Origin: Granulosicoccus sp045110515
GTDB taxonomy: Bacteria > Pseudomonadota > Gammaproteobacteria > Granulosicoccales > Granulosicoccaceae
Direction: 5' to 3'
NCBI GenBank assembly: GCA_045110515.1
Contig: JBGCGD010000036.1
Span: forward strand, 47,399 to 111,398
DNA: 64,000 nt
Shown: piece after piece, positions 42,456 through 51,714 of the stretch
Numbering within the stretch: position 1 is the stretch's first letter
Layout of the letters: every line of letters starts with the position of its first letter
The notes under the pieces: generated by a model
Told to the model about the DNA's origin: nothing
Databases searched by the model: none
What the model saw: only the letters and a program-made list of their open reading frames with translations
Program-made: the position numbers and the translations under genes

Positions 42456-44450
42456 ATGACTTACCAGCTTGGAATTGACACAGGCGGCACTTATACCGAT
42501 GCGGTCATAATCAATGAGGCTAAGGAAATCCTGGCTTCCAACAAAAGCCTGACGACTGCGTTTGATTTAAGCGTTGGTATCGGCAATGCGATTGGTTCAA
42601 TGCCTGCTGAGCTTTTGGCTAACGTCGACCTAGTGGCCCTATCAACGACACTGTCCACTAATTCCGTTGTTGAGGGGCGAGGGGCACCGGTGGCAGTATT
42701 ACTCCCCGGCTTTAACCAAAAACAATTGGATAAAAGCGGTATTTCAAAAATTATTTCCTCAGAAAGAACGTCGCTATTACGCGGTGGCCATGATGCAATG
42801 GGCAACGAGCAGCAGGCGCTGGACTTACAGGAAGTGGAAGAAGCGATCTTTGCGCATAACGATAAAGTCTCCGCATTTGCTGTGTCTGCTATGTTCGGTG
42901 CTCGTAATACCAGTCATGAATTAGAGGTAAGGGATTTAGTCGTAAAACTGACGGGAAAACCGGTTGCCTGCGGTCACGAGCTGGCGTCATCTTTGGGTGC
43001 GCCGCGAAGAGCACTAACGGCAACCTTAAACGCCCGCATGATTCCATTTATTCAGATGTTAATGGAGTCATTAAAAAGCGTTCTTAGCCAGTACGCTATA
43101 ACAGCGCCTTTAATGATTGTAAAAGGCGATGGATCGTTAATAAACGTTGGTACTGCAGAACTACAACCAGTAGCAACGGTGTTGTCTGGGCCGGCAGCGA
43201 GTGTATTGGGTGCGTGCTCTTTAAGTGGTGAAAGCAATGCCTTAGTTGTGGATATTGGGGGTACAACGACAGATATCGCTGTAGTTCGCGAGGGTAGCGC
43301 CGATTTATGTGACGATGGAGCACGCATTGGCGACTGGCAACCGATGGTGGAGGCAATTAGGGCTTATTCCATTGGTTTAGGAGGCGACAGCGAAATCCGT
43401 TTTGACGGGAAAATGAGTATCTCCACACGAAGGGTTGTACCTGTTAGCTTACTGGTGCATCAGTATCCGCACTTGTTGGCTAGTCTTAAACGACAAATGA
43501 AGGCGCTGTCTAACCCAAGGCACAATCGGTTCGCATTGCGGCTGCAACGTAACCAAGTGCTTATCGATCAATTAAGTCGAGAGGATCTGCGCGCTTGGAA
43601 GTTACTAGAGGCAGGACCTCTCGATATAGACAATATTGCTGAAGATGACCGACCCTTAACCCGAGCTGTTGCTCGTCTAGAACGGATGGGGCTGGCTATA
43701 TACAGTGGATTTACACCTTCAGATGCTTCGCATGTTCTAGGTTTAAGCCATCACTGGAGTACAGAAGCGGCAGAGTTAGCAGCACAACTCTGGGCGCGTC
43801 AGATGCGTTATCTATATGGTTGTGGCGATTGGTCATTAGATGATGCTAAAGGTCCCAGTGAAGCGGTGTTTTCTTTGGTAACGGATAAAATTTGTCACAA
43901 ACTAATTGAGGCTGGCCTGAATCAACACGGTTTACTTAATGAGGCACGCGCTAAGAATCTAGCGAGCCTTCTCTGTGAAGTTGTCTTGACTGACGAGAAA
44001 CATTCTGCTTTGTTCACACTGGATTTTGCGTCTGGATACCCGCTTATCGGGGTAGGTGGTCCGTCATCAGATTTTCTGCCTGCTGTGGCAAAAAAATTGG
44101 GTATGCAGCTCGTATTACCCGAACACGGAAGCACTGCGAATGCGTACGGTGCGGTTATGGCCTCTGTTGTACAGAGGGTGAGTGTCACAGTCACGCAGCC
44201 TAGACACGGCGAGTTCTATGTTTTTCATGGAAACGAGCCCATGACATTTAAATCCTTAGATTCAGCGTTGTTGAATGCGCGGAAACGTGCGACAGACGCC
44301 GCTTCGCAGTTAGCTAAAGCCGCTGGCGCAATAGAGGTAAGTACCCGGTTAGAAGAAACCAGAGAACACGTCAACCACGACATCGATGGTGAGCTTTTTG
44401 TCAGCGCCATCGTGACGGCTGTTGCAGTCGGGAAACCCGGAATTTACTGA
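42456..44450 (+). CDS. Hydantoinase/oxoprolinase-family protein (HyuA-like, single subunit)
   Basis: A 664-residue member of the hydantoinase A/oxoprolinase family of the ASKHA ATPase fold. From ATG 42456 it reads MTYQLGIDTGGTYTDAV, the phosphate-1 motif; LVVDIGGTTTDIAVV (about residue 266) and IGVGGPSSDFLPAV (about 530) mark the other nucleotide loops. Family enzymes use ATP to open hydantoin or oxoproline rings or to carboxylate ketones, usually with a HyuB partner. No HyuB gene is here; the partner is instead the ferredoxin-like protein 8 bases upstream. Confidence 0.88.
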   Translation: MTYQLGIDTGGTYTDAVIINEAKEILASNKSLTTAFDLSVGIGNAIGSMPAELLANVDLVALSTTLSTNSVVEGRGAPVAVLLPGFNQKQLDKSGISKIISSERTSLLRGGHDAMGNEQQALDLQEVEEAIFAHNDKVSAFAVSAMFGARNTSHELEVRDLVVKLTGKPVACGHELASSLGAPRRALTATLNARMIPFIQMLMESLKSVLSQYAITAPLMIVKGDGSLINVGTAELQPVATVLSGPAASVLGACSLSGESNALVVDIGGTTTDIAVVREGSADLCDDGARIGDWQPMVEAIRAYSIGLGGDSEIRFDGKMSISTRRVVPVSLLVHQYPHLLASLKRQMKALSNPRHNRFALRLQRNQVLIDQLSREDLRAWKLLEAGPLDIDNIAEDDRPLTRAVARLERMGLAIYSGFTPSDASHVLGLSHHWSTEAAELAAQLWARQMRYLYGCGDWSLDDAKGPSEAVFSLVTDKICHKLIEAGLNQHGLLNEARAKNLASLLCEVVLTDEKHSALFTLDFASGYPLIGVGGPSSDFLPAVAKKLGMQLVLPEHGSTANAYGAVMASVVQRVSVTVTQPRHGEFYVFHGNEPMTFKSLDSALLNARKRATDAASQLAKAAGAIEVSTRLEETREHVNHDIDGELFVSAIVTAVAVGKPGIY

Positions 44451-44636
44451 TTATTACCTGTTTTGCTTTATACATCTGCTGTGGTTTTACACAAAACGGA
44501 CGGTCAAACCTTGCAAATGTAAATGACATTAGTGGTATTCCTATTTTTCTTAGTTGAATAAGTACTTGCTGGATTTGACGGCGCTCTGTCATATACTGAT
44601 CCCCGTGAACCTACCTTTTTCCATCAATTTATCTTT

Positions 44637-46289
44637 ATGTCTCAGGCAAATAACAACGTGCGTGCAGCCGACCACCTAGTCGATCAGCTGATCGCACAAG
44701 GTATCGACCATGTATATGGGGTACCTGGTGAGAGTTACCTTGCTGTTCTCGATGCAATGCATGGTCGCGAAGATGATATTCGTTTTATTACCTGTCGCCA
44801 GGAAGGCGGCGCTGCGATGGCAGCTGATGCCTATGGCAAGCTTACGGGGAGGCCCGGTGTGTGTTTTGTAACCCGTGGCCCGGGAGCAACCAATGCAAGT
44901 GCAGGAGTACATATCGCGTATCAGGACTCCACACCCATGATTTTGTTTATAGGGCAGGTCGCAAGACGCCATAAAGAGCGAGAGGCGTTTCAGGAAATAG
45001 ACTATCGCCGTATGTTTGGGCAAATGGCGAAGTGGATTGCAGAGATCGATGATGCCTCCCGTATTCAAGAGTTTGTGAGTCGTGCCATACGGGTTGCGTT
45101 ATCTGGACGCCCGGGCCCAGTTGTCCTCGCATTGCCAGAGGACATGCTAAACGATGAGTTGGTTCGGCCGCCAGCACCTCAACTTATCCGAGCACCGCGA
45201 TATCAACCTAGCAACGATTCCATGCAATTGCTAAAGGCATTGTTAGCAAACGCTTCACACCCTTTGGTTATTGCAGGTGGAGGGACTTGGACGAAAAAAG
45301 GAATAGTTGCGCTACAAATGTTTGCTGAGAAACAAGCGCTGCCTGTTGCACTCTCGTTTCGATGTCAAAGCCTGTTTGACAACGACCATGAAAATTATGT
45401 CGGGCATTTTAGTGTTGGGCAAACACCTTATCTGGCTAATGCTATTAAGCAGTCAGATCTTTTAATAGCTATTGGCCCGCGGCTCGGAGAAATAACAACG
45501 TCTGGTTATTCATTGATCGACTCACCGGTTCCTGAACAAAAATTAGCGCATGTCTATCCTGCCGGTGAAGAAATAGGCAGAGTATATGAGCCGACTGTTT
45601 CTCTCGTATCTGATACTGAGAGTTTTTGTGTCGAGGCGGCTAGTTGGGAAGCTATAGCTACCGATCGATTCACATCGAATGTGAGGAACCTTCGGGCAAA
45701 ATACGTAAGCTACTGTTTTGCCGAATCTGTGCCCGATGATCCAATAGCAGACTATTTTGAATTCATCAATTCTACCTACCCTGCCGACACCATTTTTTGT
45801 AATGGCGCAGGAAATTACGCAGGGTGGGTGCATCGATTTATTCGTTATCGTTCAATGGGGTCGCAACTTGCCCCCACTTCCGGTTCTATGGGATACGGGC
45901 TACCTGCTGCAATAGGCGCAGCCACTGTTGAGCCCGATCGGGAAATTGTTGCATTCGCTGGCGACGGATGTTTCATGATGACCTGTCAGGAAATGGCGAC
46001 CGCATGTCATCACAACCTGAATTTAACGGTTATTGTCATAGACAATAGTCGATACGGCACTATCAGAGCTCACCAGGAACGTGAATTTCCAGATCGTGTC
46101 TCTGGCACCGGGCTGACAAATCCAGATTTTGTTGCTTTTGCGGAATCGTTCGGGGCGAAATCTGCACGTGTAGAGAATTTAGACGAGTTTAAAAAAGCAA
46201 TTACAGAGGCACGAGAGCATCTAGGCGTATTCCTCATCGATGTCCCGCTTGATCACACTATGTTGTCACCCGGTAAACGTCTACCTTGA
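44637..46289 (+). CDS. Thiamine pyrophosphate-dependent enzyme (acetolactate synthase-like)
   Basis: A 550-residue protein with the three-domain plan of the acetolactate synthase/benzoylformate decarboxylase family: N-terminal PYR domain with the cofactor-activating Glu in CRQEGGAAMAADAYG (about residue 56), a central domain and a C-terminal PP domain with the GDG...N thiamine motif (AGDGCFMMTC, about 440, ending in VIDN). It could make or break a bond next to a keto group. No regulatory subunit gene is adjacent. It is 78 bases before the crotonase-like gene and may belong to the cluster that follows. It has no clear ribosome site. Confidence 0.88.
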   Translation: MSQANNNVRAADHLVDQLIAQGIDHVYGVPGESYLAVLDAMHGREDDIRFITCRQEGGAAMAADAYGKLTGRPGVCFVTRGPGATNASAGVHIAYQDSTPMILFIGQVARRHKEREAFQEIDYRRMFGQMAKWIAEIDDASRIQEFVSRAIRVALSGRPGPVVLALPEDMLNDELVRPPAPQLIRAPRYQPSNDSMQLLKALLANASHPLVIAGGGTWTKKGIVALQMFAEKQALPVALSFRCQSLFDNDHENYVGHFSVGQTPYLANAIKQSDLLIAIGPRLGEITTSGYSLIDSPVPEQKLAHVYPAGEEIGRVYEPTVSLVSDTESFCVEAASWEAIATDRFTSNVRNLRAKYVSYCFAESVPDDPIADYFEFINSTYPADTIFCNGAGNYAGWVHRFIRYRSMGSQLAPTSGSMGYGLPAAIGAATVEPDREIVAFAGDGCFMMTCQEMATACHHNLNLTVIVIDNSRYGTIRAHQEREFPDRVSGTGLTNPDFVAFAESFGAKSARVENLDEFKKAITEAREHLGVFLIDVPLDHTMLSPGKRLP

Positions 46290-46367
46290 TAAGTTGTATT
46301 CATTGTTATCATGAATCGAACATTGGCATCCGGACAATAGAGAGTGCGGAATGAGGAGCGATATTTG

Positions 46368-47141
46368 GTGAGCGAGGAACTTCTATTTAAGCGTGTAGGT
46401 GATACGGGTGAGATTTGTTTTAACCGACCACATGCGAGGAATGCAATCACATTTGAGATGTATGAATCGCTTGCATCTATTTGTACAAAAATAACTGATG
46501 GGAGACTGAGTCTTAAAGCGCTTGTACTCACGGGCTCCGGAGATAAAGCTTTTGCAGCAGGCACAGAGATTTCCTGCTTTGAGAATTTTAACTCTCCAGA
46601 CGATGGTCTCGATTATGAGAGAACAATGGACCGTGTATTAGGATTGTTGGAGAGTGTGCCTATACCGACTGTGGCGGCAATTCGCGGCGCGTGTACGGGA
46701 GGTGGTGCCGCTATTGCTGCGTGTTGTGATATAAGAATCGCAAGTTCCAATTTACGTTACGGATTTCCTATTGCCCGCACTCTGGGTAATTGTCTATCAA
46801 TCGACAATCTTTCTCGTCAAGTTGAACTTTTGGGAGCCGCACGCACCAAGGAGATTCTATTAACGTCTAGGCTTATTGAACTACCGGAGGCGTTGTCGAC
46901 TTTCCTGGTCAATGAGGCATCAGAGGATCCAGTGGGACGTGCCTATGAATTGTGTAACAAACTGCAAAAGCAGGCACCATTGACGATGGCCGCTTCAAAG
47001 GAGGGGATTCGCCGAATCAGGGCCTCCGTTACACAAATTGAAAGTGATGATCTGATAGTACAGTGTTATGGAAGCCAGGATTTCAGAATTGGTATGGAAG
47101 CGTTCCTCGCTAAAAAAACGCCTAAGTGGACAGGGCAGTAA
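46368..47141 (+). CDS. Crotonase-fold (enoyl-CoA hydratase/isomerase family) protein without the two Glu
   Basis: A 257-residue protein, start taken at GTG 46368 nine bases after AGGAG (46354-46358); an earlier in-frame GTG at 46344 lacks a ribosome site. The oxyanion-hole segments AFAAGTEIS and GACTGGGAAI identify the crotonase fold. The hydratase catalytic Glu positions are Ala115 (GGGAAI) and Ile135 (YGFPIAR), so normal water addition is unlikely. It may act as an isomerase, decarboxylase or lyase, or use other residues. It sits 22 bases before the GH3-type gene. Confidence 0.85.
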   Translation: MSEELLFKRVGDTGEICFNRPHARNAITFEMYESLASICTKITDGRLSLKALVLTGSGDKAFAAGTEISCFENFNSPDDGLDYERTMDRVLGLLESVPIPTVAAIRGACTGGGAAIAACCDIRIASSNLRYGFPIARTLGNCLSIDNLSRQVELLGAARTKEILLTSRLIELPEALSTFLVNEASEDPVGRAYELCNKLQKQAPLTMAASKEGIRRIRASVTQIESDDLIVQCYGSQDFRIGMEAFLAKKTPKWTGQ

Positions 47142-47163
47142 GCACAATTAATAACATGCTCTC

Positions 47164-48813
47164 ATGAACGATTATTTGAAAGCTTTATTAGCAAATGATC
47201 TTGATTTAGAAAAATCTCAATCAAGTTTGCTTTTTAGTGCACTACTGAAACCAAATGCACAAACGGAGTTTGGACTTCAACATAGTTTTGATCAAATCAA
47301 TTCGCTGGATGACTATCGGCGCTTAGTTCCGTTATCTGATTATGAAGGTTTCCGGGCTTGGGTTGAGAAAGTTGCCAATGGAGAGCAGGCCATTTTGAGT
47401 CAGGCAAGAACATCATCGTTTTTTAAAACCAGTGGTTCATTGTCAAAACCAAAGCTCATACCAGTTACCGCTGATCTTATGCGTCAAAAGGTCGGGGTCT
47501 TTGCTGCCTATTGGGAGTCAATCTACGATGCGTATCCGCGCATACGTGACGGCAAGCTAGTCAGTAATTTTTCTGATGCGAGTGAACCTGAAGTATTGCC
47601 CTCAGGGTTGCAGGTGTTTTCGGAATCTGGTTTTTGGGCGAAACGTGGTCGTTCGCTCAATTCGTTGGAAAGGTGGCCTTTACCCGCCGAAGTCAGACAA
47701 GTTAAAGACCCGGTTGTGCGAGCCTACGCCAGTGCACGCCTTCTGCTGCAGTCAGAACTCAATTGCATTATGTGTCTAAATCCAAGCACTTTGCTTTTCT
47801 TCTGCCGCACCATGGAATCTTACTGGTCAGAAATCGTTGATGGTTTATTCACGGGTGGTTGGGGTGGTGAACACAATAGAACGCTGAGTGTTTTAGCTGC
47901 AGATGAGCATGTGAGTCTATCGAAACATCTGCAAACGCGGCCAGAGATTGCGTTGCGCCTCCAAGGTATCAATAAAGACTCGGGTAGGTTTGCGCTGAAA
48001 GAGTTATGGCCGGAATTAGACTTGGTTATCTGCTGGCACTCTCAAGTAGTTCAGCCGTATTTCGAACAGTTGTCTACCTACATTCGCGATATTCCCACTC
48101 GCGATTACATTACTCAGTCCAGCGAATGTATGATGGCAGTGCCGATAGGAGACTTTCGAAGTGGTGGGCTGTTGGCTCACACTGCACATTTTTTCGAGTT
48201 CATTCCTGAATCCGACGTCAACAATAGCGTACCGACAACACGTTTCGCATGGCAACTTGAAAAAGGTCATCGTTACGAGCTTGTCGTTACTACCGGTGGT
48301 GGCTTATACCGTTACCGGATGGGAGACTGTATACAAGTAAACGATTTTCATGGAGCTGTGCCAGTGGTTGAGTTCCTGTATCGTTTGGGTAGAACCTCGA
48401 GTATTACGGGGGAAAAACTAACCGAATTTCAAGTGCTGCGCGCTGCGGCATTTTCAACAGAGAGCCTTAGGTTCTCCCCTGATGAATTTCTTTGCTTCCC
48501 CTGTGGCGGTCATCAACCTCACTATGCTGTTGCTTTAGAGGGCAGTATCAAGGATATAACGGACGAGCAACTCTTGGACTGGGTATCGTCATTTGATGAT
48601 CAGCTTAAAAAAATCAACTCAGAATACGAAGACAAACGTAATTCAGGTCGTTTAGGGGAGATGTCAGTCTTCCGTTCAGACGTCGGACGATTGCGTGAGT
48701 CCAGAATGTTGGCGCGAGCTCCGGGTGTTAGTGAAGAGCAAGTTAAAAGTGAAGTGCTTAGCGCTAAGGTAGATCTGCACCTGCATGGTCTGACGATTAA
48801 GCAGATCCGATGA
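47164..48813 (+). CDS. GH3-family acyl-amido synthetase
   Basis: A 549-residue protein of the GH3 adenylating family, best known from plants, where it couples auxin or jasmonate to amino acids. The ATP-loop-like segment SFFKTSGSLSKPKLIPVT (residues 85-102) and the later TTGGGLYRYRMGD (about 380) and GEKLTEFQV motifs are all present. It should activate a carboxylic acid as acyl-AMP and pass it to an amine or amino acid. Its last four bases overlap the start of the enolase-superfamily gene (ATGA). Confidence 0.88.
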   Translation: MNDYLKALLANDLDLEKSQSSLLFSALLKPNAQTEFGLQHSFDQINSLDDYRRLVPLSDYEGFRAWVEKVANGEQAILSQARTSSFFKTSGSLSKPKLIPVTADLMRQKVGVFAAYWESIYDAYPRIRDGKLVSNFSDASEPEVLPSGLQVFSESGFWAKRGRSLNSLERWPLPAEVRQVKDPVVRAYASARLLLQSELNCIMCLNPSTLLFFCRTMESYWSEIVDGLFTGGWGGEHNRTLSVLAADEHVSLSKHLQTRPEIALRLQGINKDSGRFALKELWPELDLVICWHSQVVQPYFEQLSTYIRDIPTRDYITQSSECMMAVPIGDFRSGGLLAHTAHFFEFIPESDVNNSVPTTRFAWQLEKGHRYELVVTTGGGLYRYRMGDCIQVNDFHGAVPVVEFLYRLGRTSSITGEKLTEFQVLRAAAFSTESLRFSPDEFLCFPCGGHQPHYAVALEGSIKDITDEQLLDWVSSFDDQLKKINSEYEDKRNSGRLGEMSVFRSDVGRLRESRMLARAPGVSEEQVKSEVLSAKVDLHLHGLTIKQIR

Positions 48814-49931
48814 GAATTAAATCGCTGACGCTCTATGAGCTAGAAATACCCTGCAATAGTCGTTTTGTTCATGCTCAAAGTACTCGAGAGACCAGCGAGG
48901 TAATCCTCCTTAAAGCGGTTTGGAAAAACGGCGCCATTAGTTGGGGAGAAATGTTACCTCGAGACTATGTCACTGGAGAGACCATTCGCTCCATCATGGA
49001 GGCAGATCACGCGTCAGTTTTCGAGTCATTAACTCAACAGGATTTTAAAACGATCGAGCATGTACAGCATGTTCTCAGTCAGATTCAACAGGATGGCCGT
49101 GCAAATCTGTCGTTTACCGGCGGTATAGAGTTAATGCTTCTAGATGGATTGTCGAAAGTTGGCACTTTGCGATTAGACGGTCTCTTGGGCCCGATTCGAT
49201 CAACATCTCCGGGGCGGTGCGTCACCATCGGTTTCGATTGTTCTGCAAAGGGTATTAGAGGCAGGTTCATCGATGCGCGAATGAAAAAAGCAACCGCCTT
49301 AAAACTAAAAGTGGGGAGCGACTTAGAACGTGATATGAGTTGCATTTCGCAATTACACGCCCTGAATAACGGCAGCATGAAAATCAGGTTGGACGGAAAT
49401 GGAGCGTTGTCCTATGACGCAGTAACGTCGCTATTGACACAGGTCAGTAAAAATACTCTTCATTCTTTTGAGGAACCTCTAACTTTTAATATGCCCGAGT
49501 TATCAGAAAAGTTATTGGCAATCAAAGCGCGCTTTGACATTGATATTATGGCAGATGAATCGATATGCTCCCTCGGCGATGCACACCGAATCATACAATC
49601 AGGGCACTACCAGTGGTTCAATATTCGAGTAGGCAAACATGGGGGTTTGTTGGCAAGCGTAGCGATTAGAGACGAAGCCAGAAAAGCTGGCATTGGAATT
49701 GTTGGTGGATCAATGGTCGGTGAAACGGGTGTATTAACTCAGGCGTCGTCCATACTTCTGCAGCGCAGTGAAGATTTAGAGTACATCGAGGGATTGGGCC
49801 AAAACCAGGATTGGTTGCAGTGTGATCCAGTGGTGAATTTAGGGGGTGATCCGGCTGGTTTTAACCAGCTGGATGCATTAGAGACCGTGTTCGATATCTG
49901 TGTGCGCAAAGAGCATTCGTACCAGATTTAG
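48810..49931 (+). CDS. Enolase-superfamily enzyme, muconate-lactonizing subgroup
   Basis: A 373-residue enzyme with the barrel residues of the MLE subgroup: Lys165-x-Lys167 on strand 2, metal ligands Asp195, Glu221 and Asp249, and Lys276 (VGKHGG) on strand 6. The subgroup includes muconate cycloisomerase, o-succinylbenzoate synthase, N-acylamino acid racemase and dipeptide epimerase. It is translationally coupled to the GH3-type gene, so racemising or rearranging an N-acyl amino acid is a sensible guess. The C-terminal end GGSMVGETGVLTQ is conserved in character but does not settle the substrate. Confidence 0.85.
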   Translation: MRIKSLTLYELEIPCNSRFVHAQSTRETSEVILLKAVWKNGAISWGEMLPRDYVTGETIRSIMEADHASVFESLTQQDFKTIEHVQHVLSQIQQDGRANLSFTGGIELMLLDGLSKVGTLRLDGLLGPIRSTSPGRCVTIGFDCSAKGIRGRFIDARMKKATALKLKVGSDLERDMSCISQLHALNNGSMKIRLDGNGALSYDAVTSLLTQVSKNTLHSFEEPLTFNMPELSEKLLAIKARFDIDIMADESICSLGDAHRIIQSGHYQWFNIRVGKHGGLLASVAIRDEARKAGIGIVGGSMVGETGVLTQASSILLQRSEDLEYIEGLGQNQDWLQCDPVVNLGGDPAGFNQLDALETVFDICVRKEHSYQI

Positions 49932-49973
49932 GGCATATGTCTATCATAATTAAAATAAGAGAAATATTTGTCG

Positions 49974-50216
49974 ATGAGTAAGCAGCAGCAAGTATACGAT
50001 TTCATTAAAGGCCTAAAGCCTAATGTGCCCGACTTCGAACCTGATGAAAATTTGCTGGAAAGCGATATTCTAGACAGTGTTGCGATGATGGAGTTGGTGC
50101 TGTGGAGCGAGGGAGAATTTGGTTTCACGGTAGACACAGACGACCTAACTCCGGATAATTTTGCCACGCTCAATGCTATCGTCGCCTATATTGATAAGAG
50201 CGTCAAAAGCAGCTAG
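49974..50216 (+). CDS. Acyl carrier protein
   Basis: An 80-residue acidic protein with the phosphopantetheine site LDSVAMMEL (Ser35). The start ATG 49974 follows AAGAGA by about 12 bases. Fatty-acid ACPs normally have DSL; here DSV suggests a specialised carrier. It lies 42 bases after the enolase-family gene and four bases before an AMP ligase gene, which probably loads it. Confidence 0.92.
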   Translation: MSKQQQVYDFIKGLKPNVPDFEPDENLLESDILDSVAMMELVLWSEGEFGFTVDTDDLTPDNFATLNAIVAYIDKSVKSS

Positions 50217-50220
50217 TACC

Positions 50221-51714
50221 ATGCTTTATCATGCGTTAAACAACATTGTTAAACGCTTTCCAGACAGACCGGCAGTCGTATCAGGACACCACTCGGTAAC
50301 GTACCGAGAACTATGGGAGCGCAGCGAGGCTCTGGCGAACGAACTTAAACGTCGTCAGATTGCACCCGGAACCCGTGTTCTTATTCTGGCTCAAAGTAGC
50401 ATTGAGTCGGTTGCCGCATGGTGGGCCGTCGTCAAGTGTCAGGCTATTTGTTTAAACCTAAATGAAAAGTTAACACCGAGTGGAATTCAGTACATTGTTT
50501 CCGACGCAAGTCCCGCGATGTATTTGTGTGGAAACGCCAAGTTGCTGCAGCAACTACCCCCGGGGCCAGATCATATCTGTCTCGATGAGTTCAATTGGCA
50601 GAACCCCTCTGTTCGTCCATCCAACAATGAAGATATCCCTTACTCTGCTGAAATGACGGTGGCGTGTATAGTCTATACCTCAGGTAGCACGGGTCACCCA
50701 AAAGGCGTTTGCTTGACGCATAAAAACCTGCTTTCCGTTGGCAATATTGCCGCAAATGGATTCCGTCTCACCGAATTAGATCGCTATTTGATGGTGGTTC
50801 CTCTGCATTATATTCACGGTTTAATGATGCTTATGTCTTTGCAATTGCGAGGCTCTTGTCTTCAGTTTATGGACAGTTTTGTATTTCCTTCTGCTGTTAC
50901 TCAAACGTTAAAGCAAAGTAGAATTACCGGTTTTTCAGGCGTTCCTTATCATTTTACGGCTTTGATGGAACGAGGTAAGTTTCTAACAACTGATCTACCT
51001 GATCTTCGTTGGGTGTGTGTTACCGGTGGAACATTTACTCCCAAGCGAATCCATCAATTGCAAGATGCTAAACCGGATACTGAAATACACATAGCCTACG
51101 GTCAAACCGAGTGCTCACCCCGAATTACCATGCTCGACCCCTCTAAGATAAGTCATAAACCCACATCGGTAGGATCAGTAGCACCAGGTTTAACAATTGA
51201 TTTTCTTAATGAAAATGGCAAGTCCGTTGAACCTGGAGAGACGGGGGAACTGGTAGTGTCAGGACCCAATGTCATGCATGGGTATTGGAATGACCCCGAG
51301 AATACGTCCAGAGTCATTGACGAACAAGGCCGATTGCACACCGGAGATCTTGCTTACATTGACGATGAAGGCGATGTGTTTATCAGGGGCCGTGTACAAG
51401 CTATGATCAAATCTGCGGGTGAACGTATTTTTCCAGAGGAACTTGAAGCCATTCTCAGTCAGCATAGTCATGTCGAGAGTGTCGCTGTTGTGGGCGTGGC
51501 AGATGAGTTGTACGGTCAAGTCGTTGAAGCACATGTTGTGCTCAACAATTCTGAAAATGGTGATATCACCATTAAAGACGTTGAAGCCTTTTGTCTAGAG
51601 CATGTCCCTTTTGCCCGTGCACCTAGGCGTTATCGATTGTGCTCCGATTTCCCTCTAAAAGCGAATGGCAAAATTGACAAGCAGCGTCTTGTAGAGCAGT
51701 CCAATGGATTGTAA
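50221..51714 (+). CDS. AMP-dependent acyl synthetase/ligase (ANL superfamily)
   Basis: A 497-residue adenylating enzyme with core motifs VYTSGSTGHPKG (residues 151-162), YGQTECSP (about 300), LHTGDLAYID (about 375) and the catalytic C-terminal Lys in KANGKIDKQ near the end. ATG 50221 is four bases after the ACP stop; a longer in-frame reading starts inside the ACP gene and is rejected. It likely activates a carboxylic acid and transfers it to the neighbouring ACP. Its end overlaps the UbiD gene by 11 bases. Confidence 0.93.
   Translation: MLYHALNNIVKRFPDRPAVVSGHHSVTYRELWERSEALANELKRRQIAPGTRVLILAQSSIESVAAWWAVVKCQAICLNLNEKLTPSGIQYIVSDASPAMYLCGNAKLLQQLPPGPDHICLDEFNWQNPSVRPSNNEDIPYSAEMTVACIVYTSGSTGHPKGVCLTHKNLLSVGNIAANGFRLTELDRYLMVVPLHYIHGLMMLMSLQLRGSCLQFMDSFVFPSAVTQTLKQSRITGFSGVPYHFTALMERGKFLTTDLPDLRWVCVTGGTFTPKRIHQLQDAKPDTEIHIAYGQTECSPRITMLDPSKISHKPTSVGSVAPGLTIDFLNENGKSVEPGETGELVVSGPNVMHGYWNDPENTSRVIDEQGRLHTGDLAYIDDEGDVFIRGRVQAMIKSAGERIFPEELEAILSQHSHVESVAVVGVADELYGQVVEAHVVLNNSENGDITIKDVEAFCLEHVPFARAPRRYRLCSDFPLKANGKIDKQRLVEQSNGL

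Noticed and set aside
44637..46289. Reading the TPP enzyme as MenD
   Set aside because: Its cofactor and central segments look like acetolactate synthase/benzoylformate decarboxylase relatives, and no isochorismate synthase is present.
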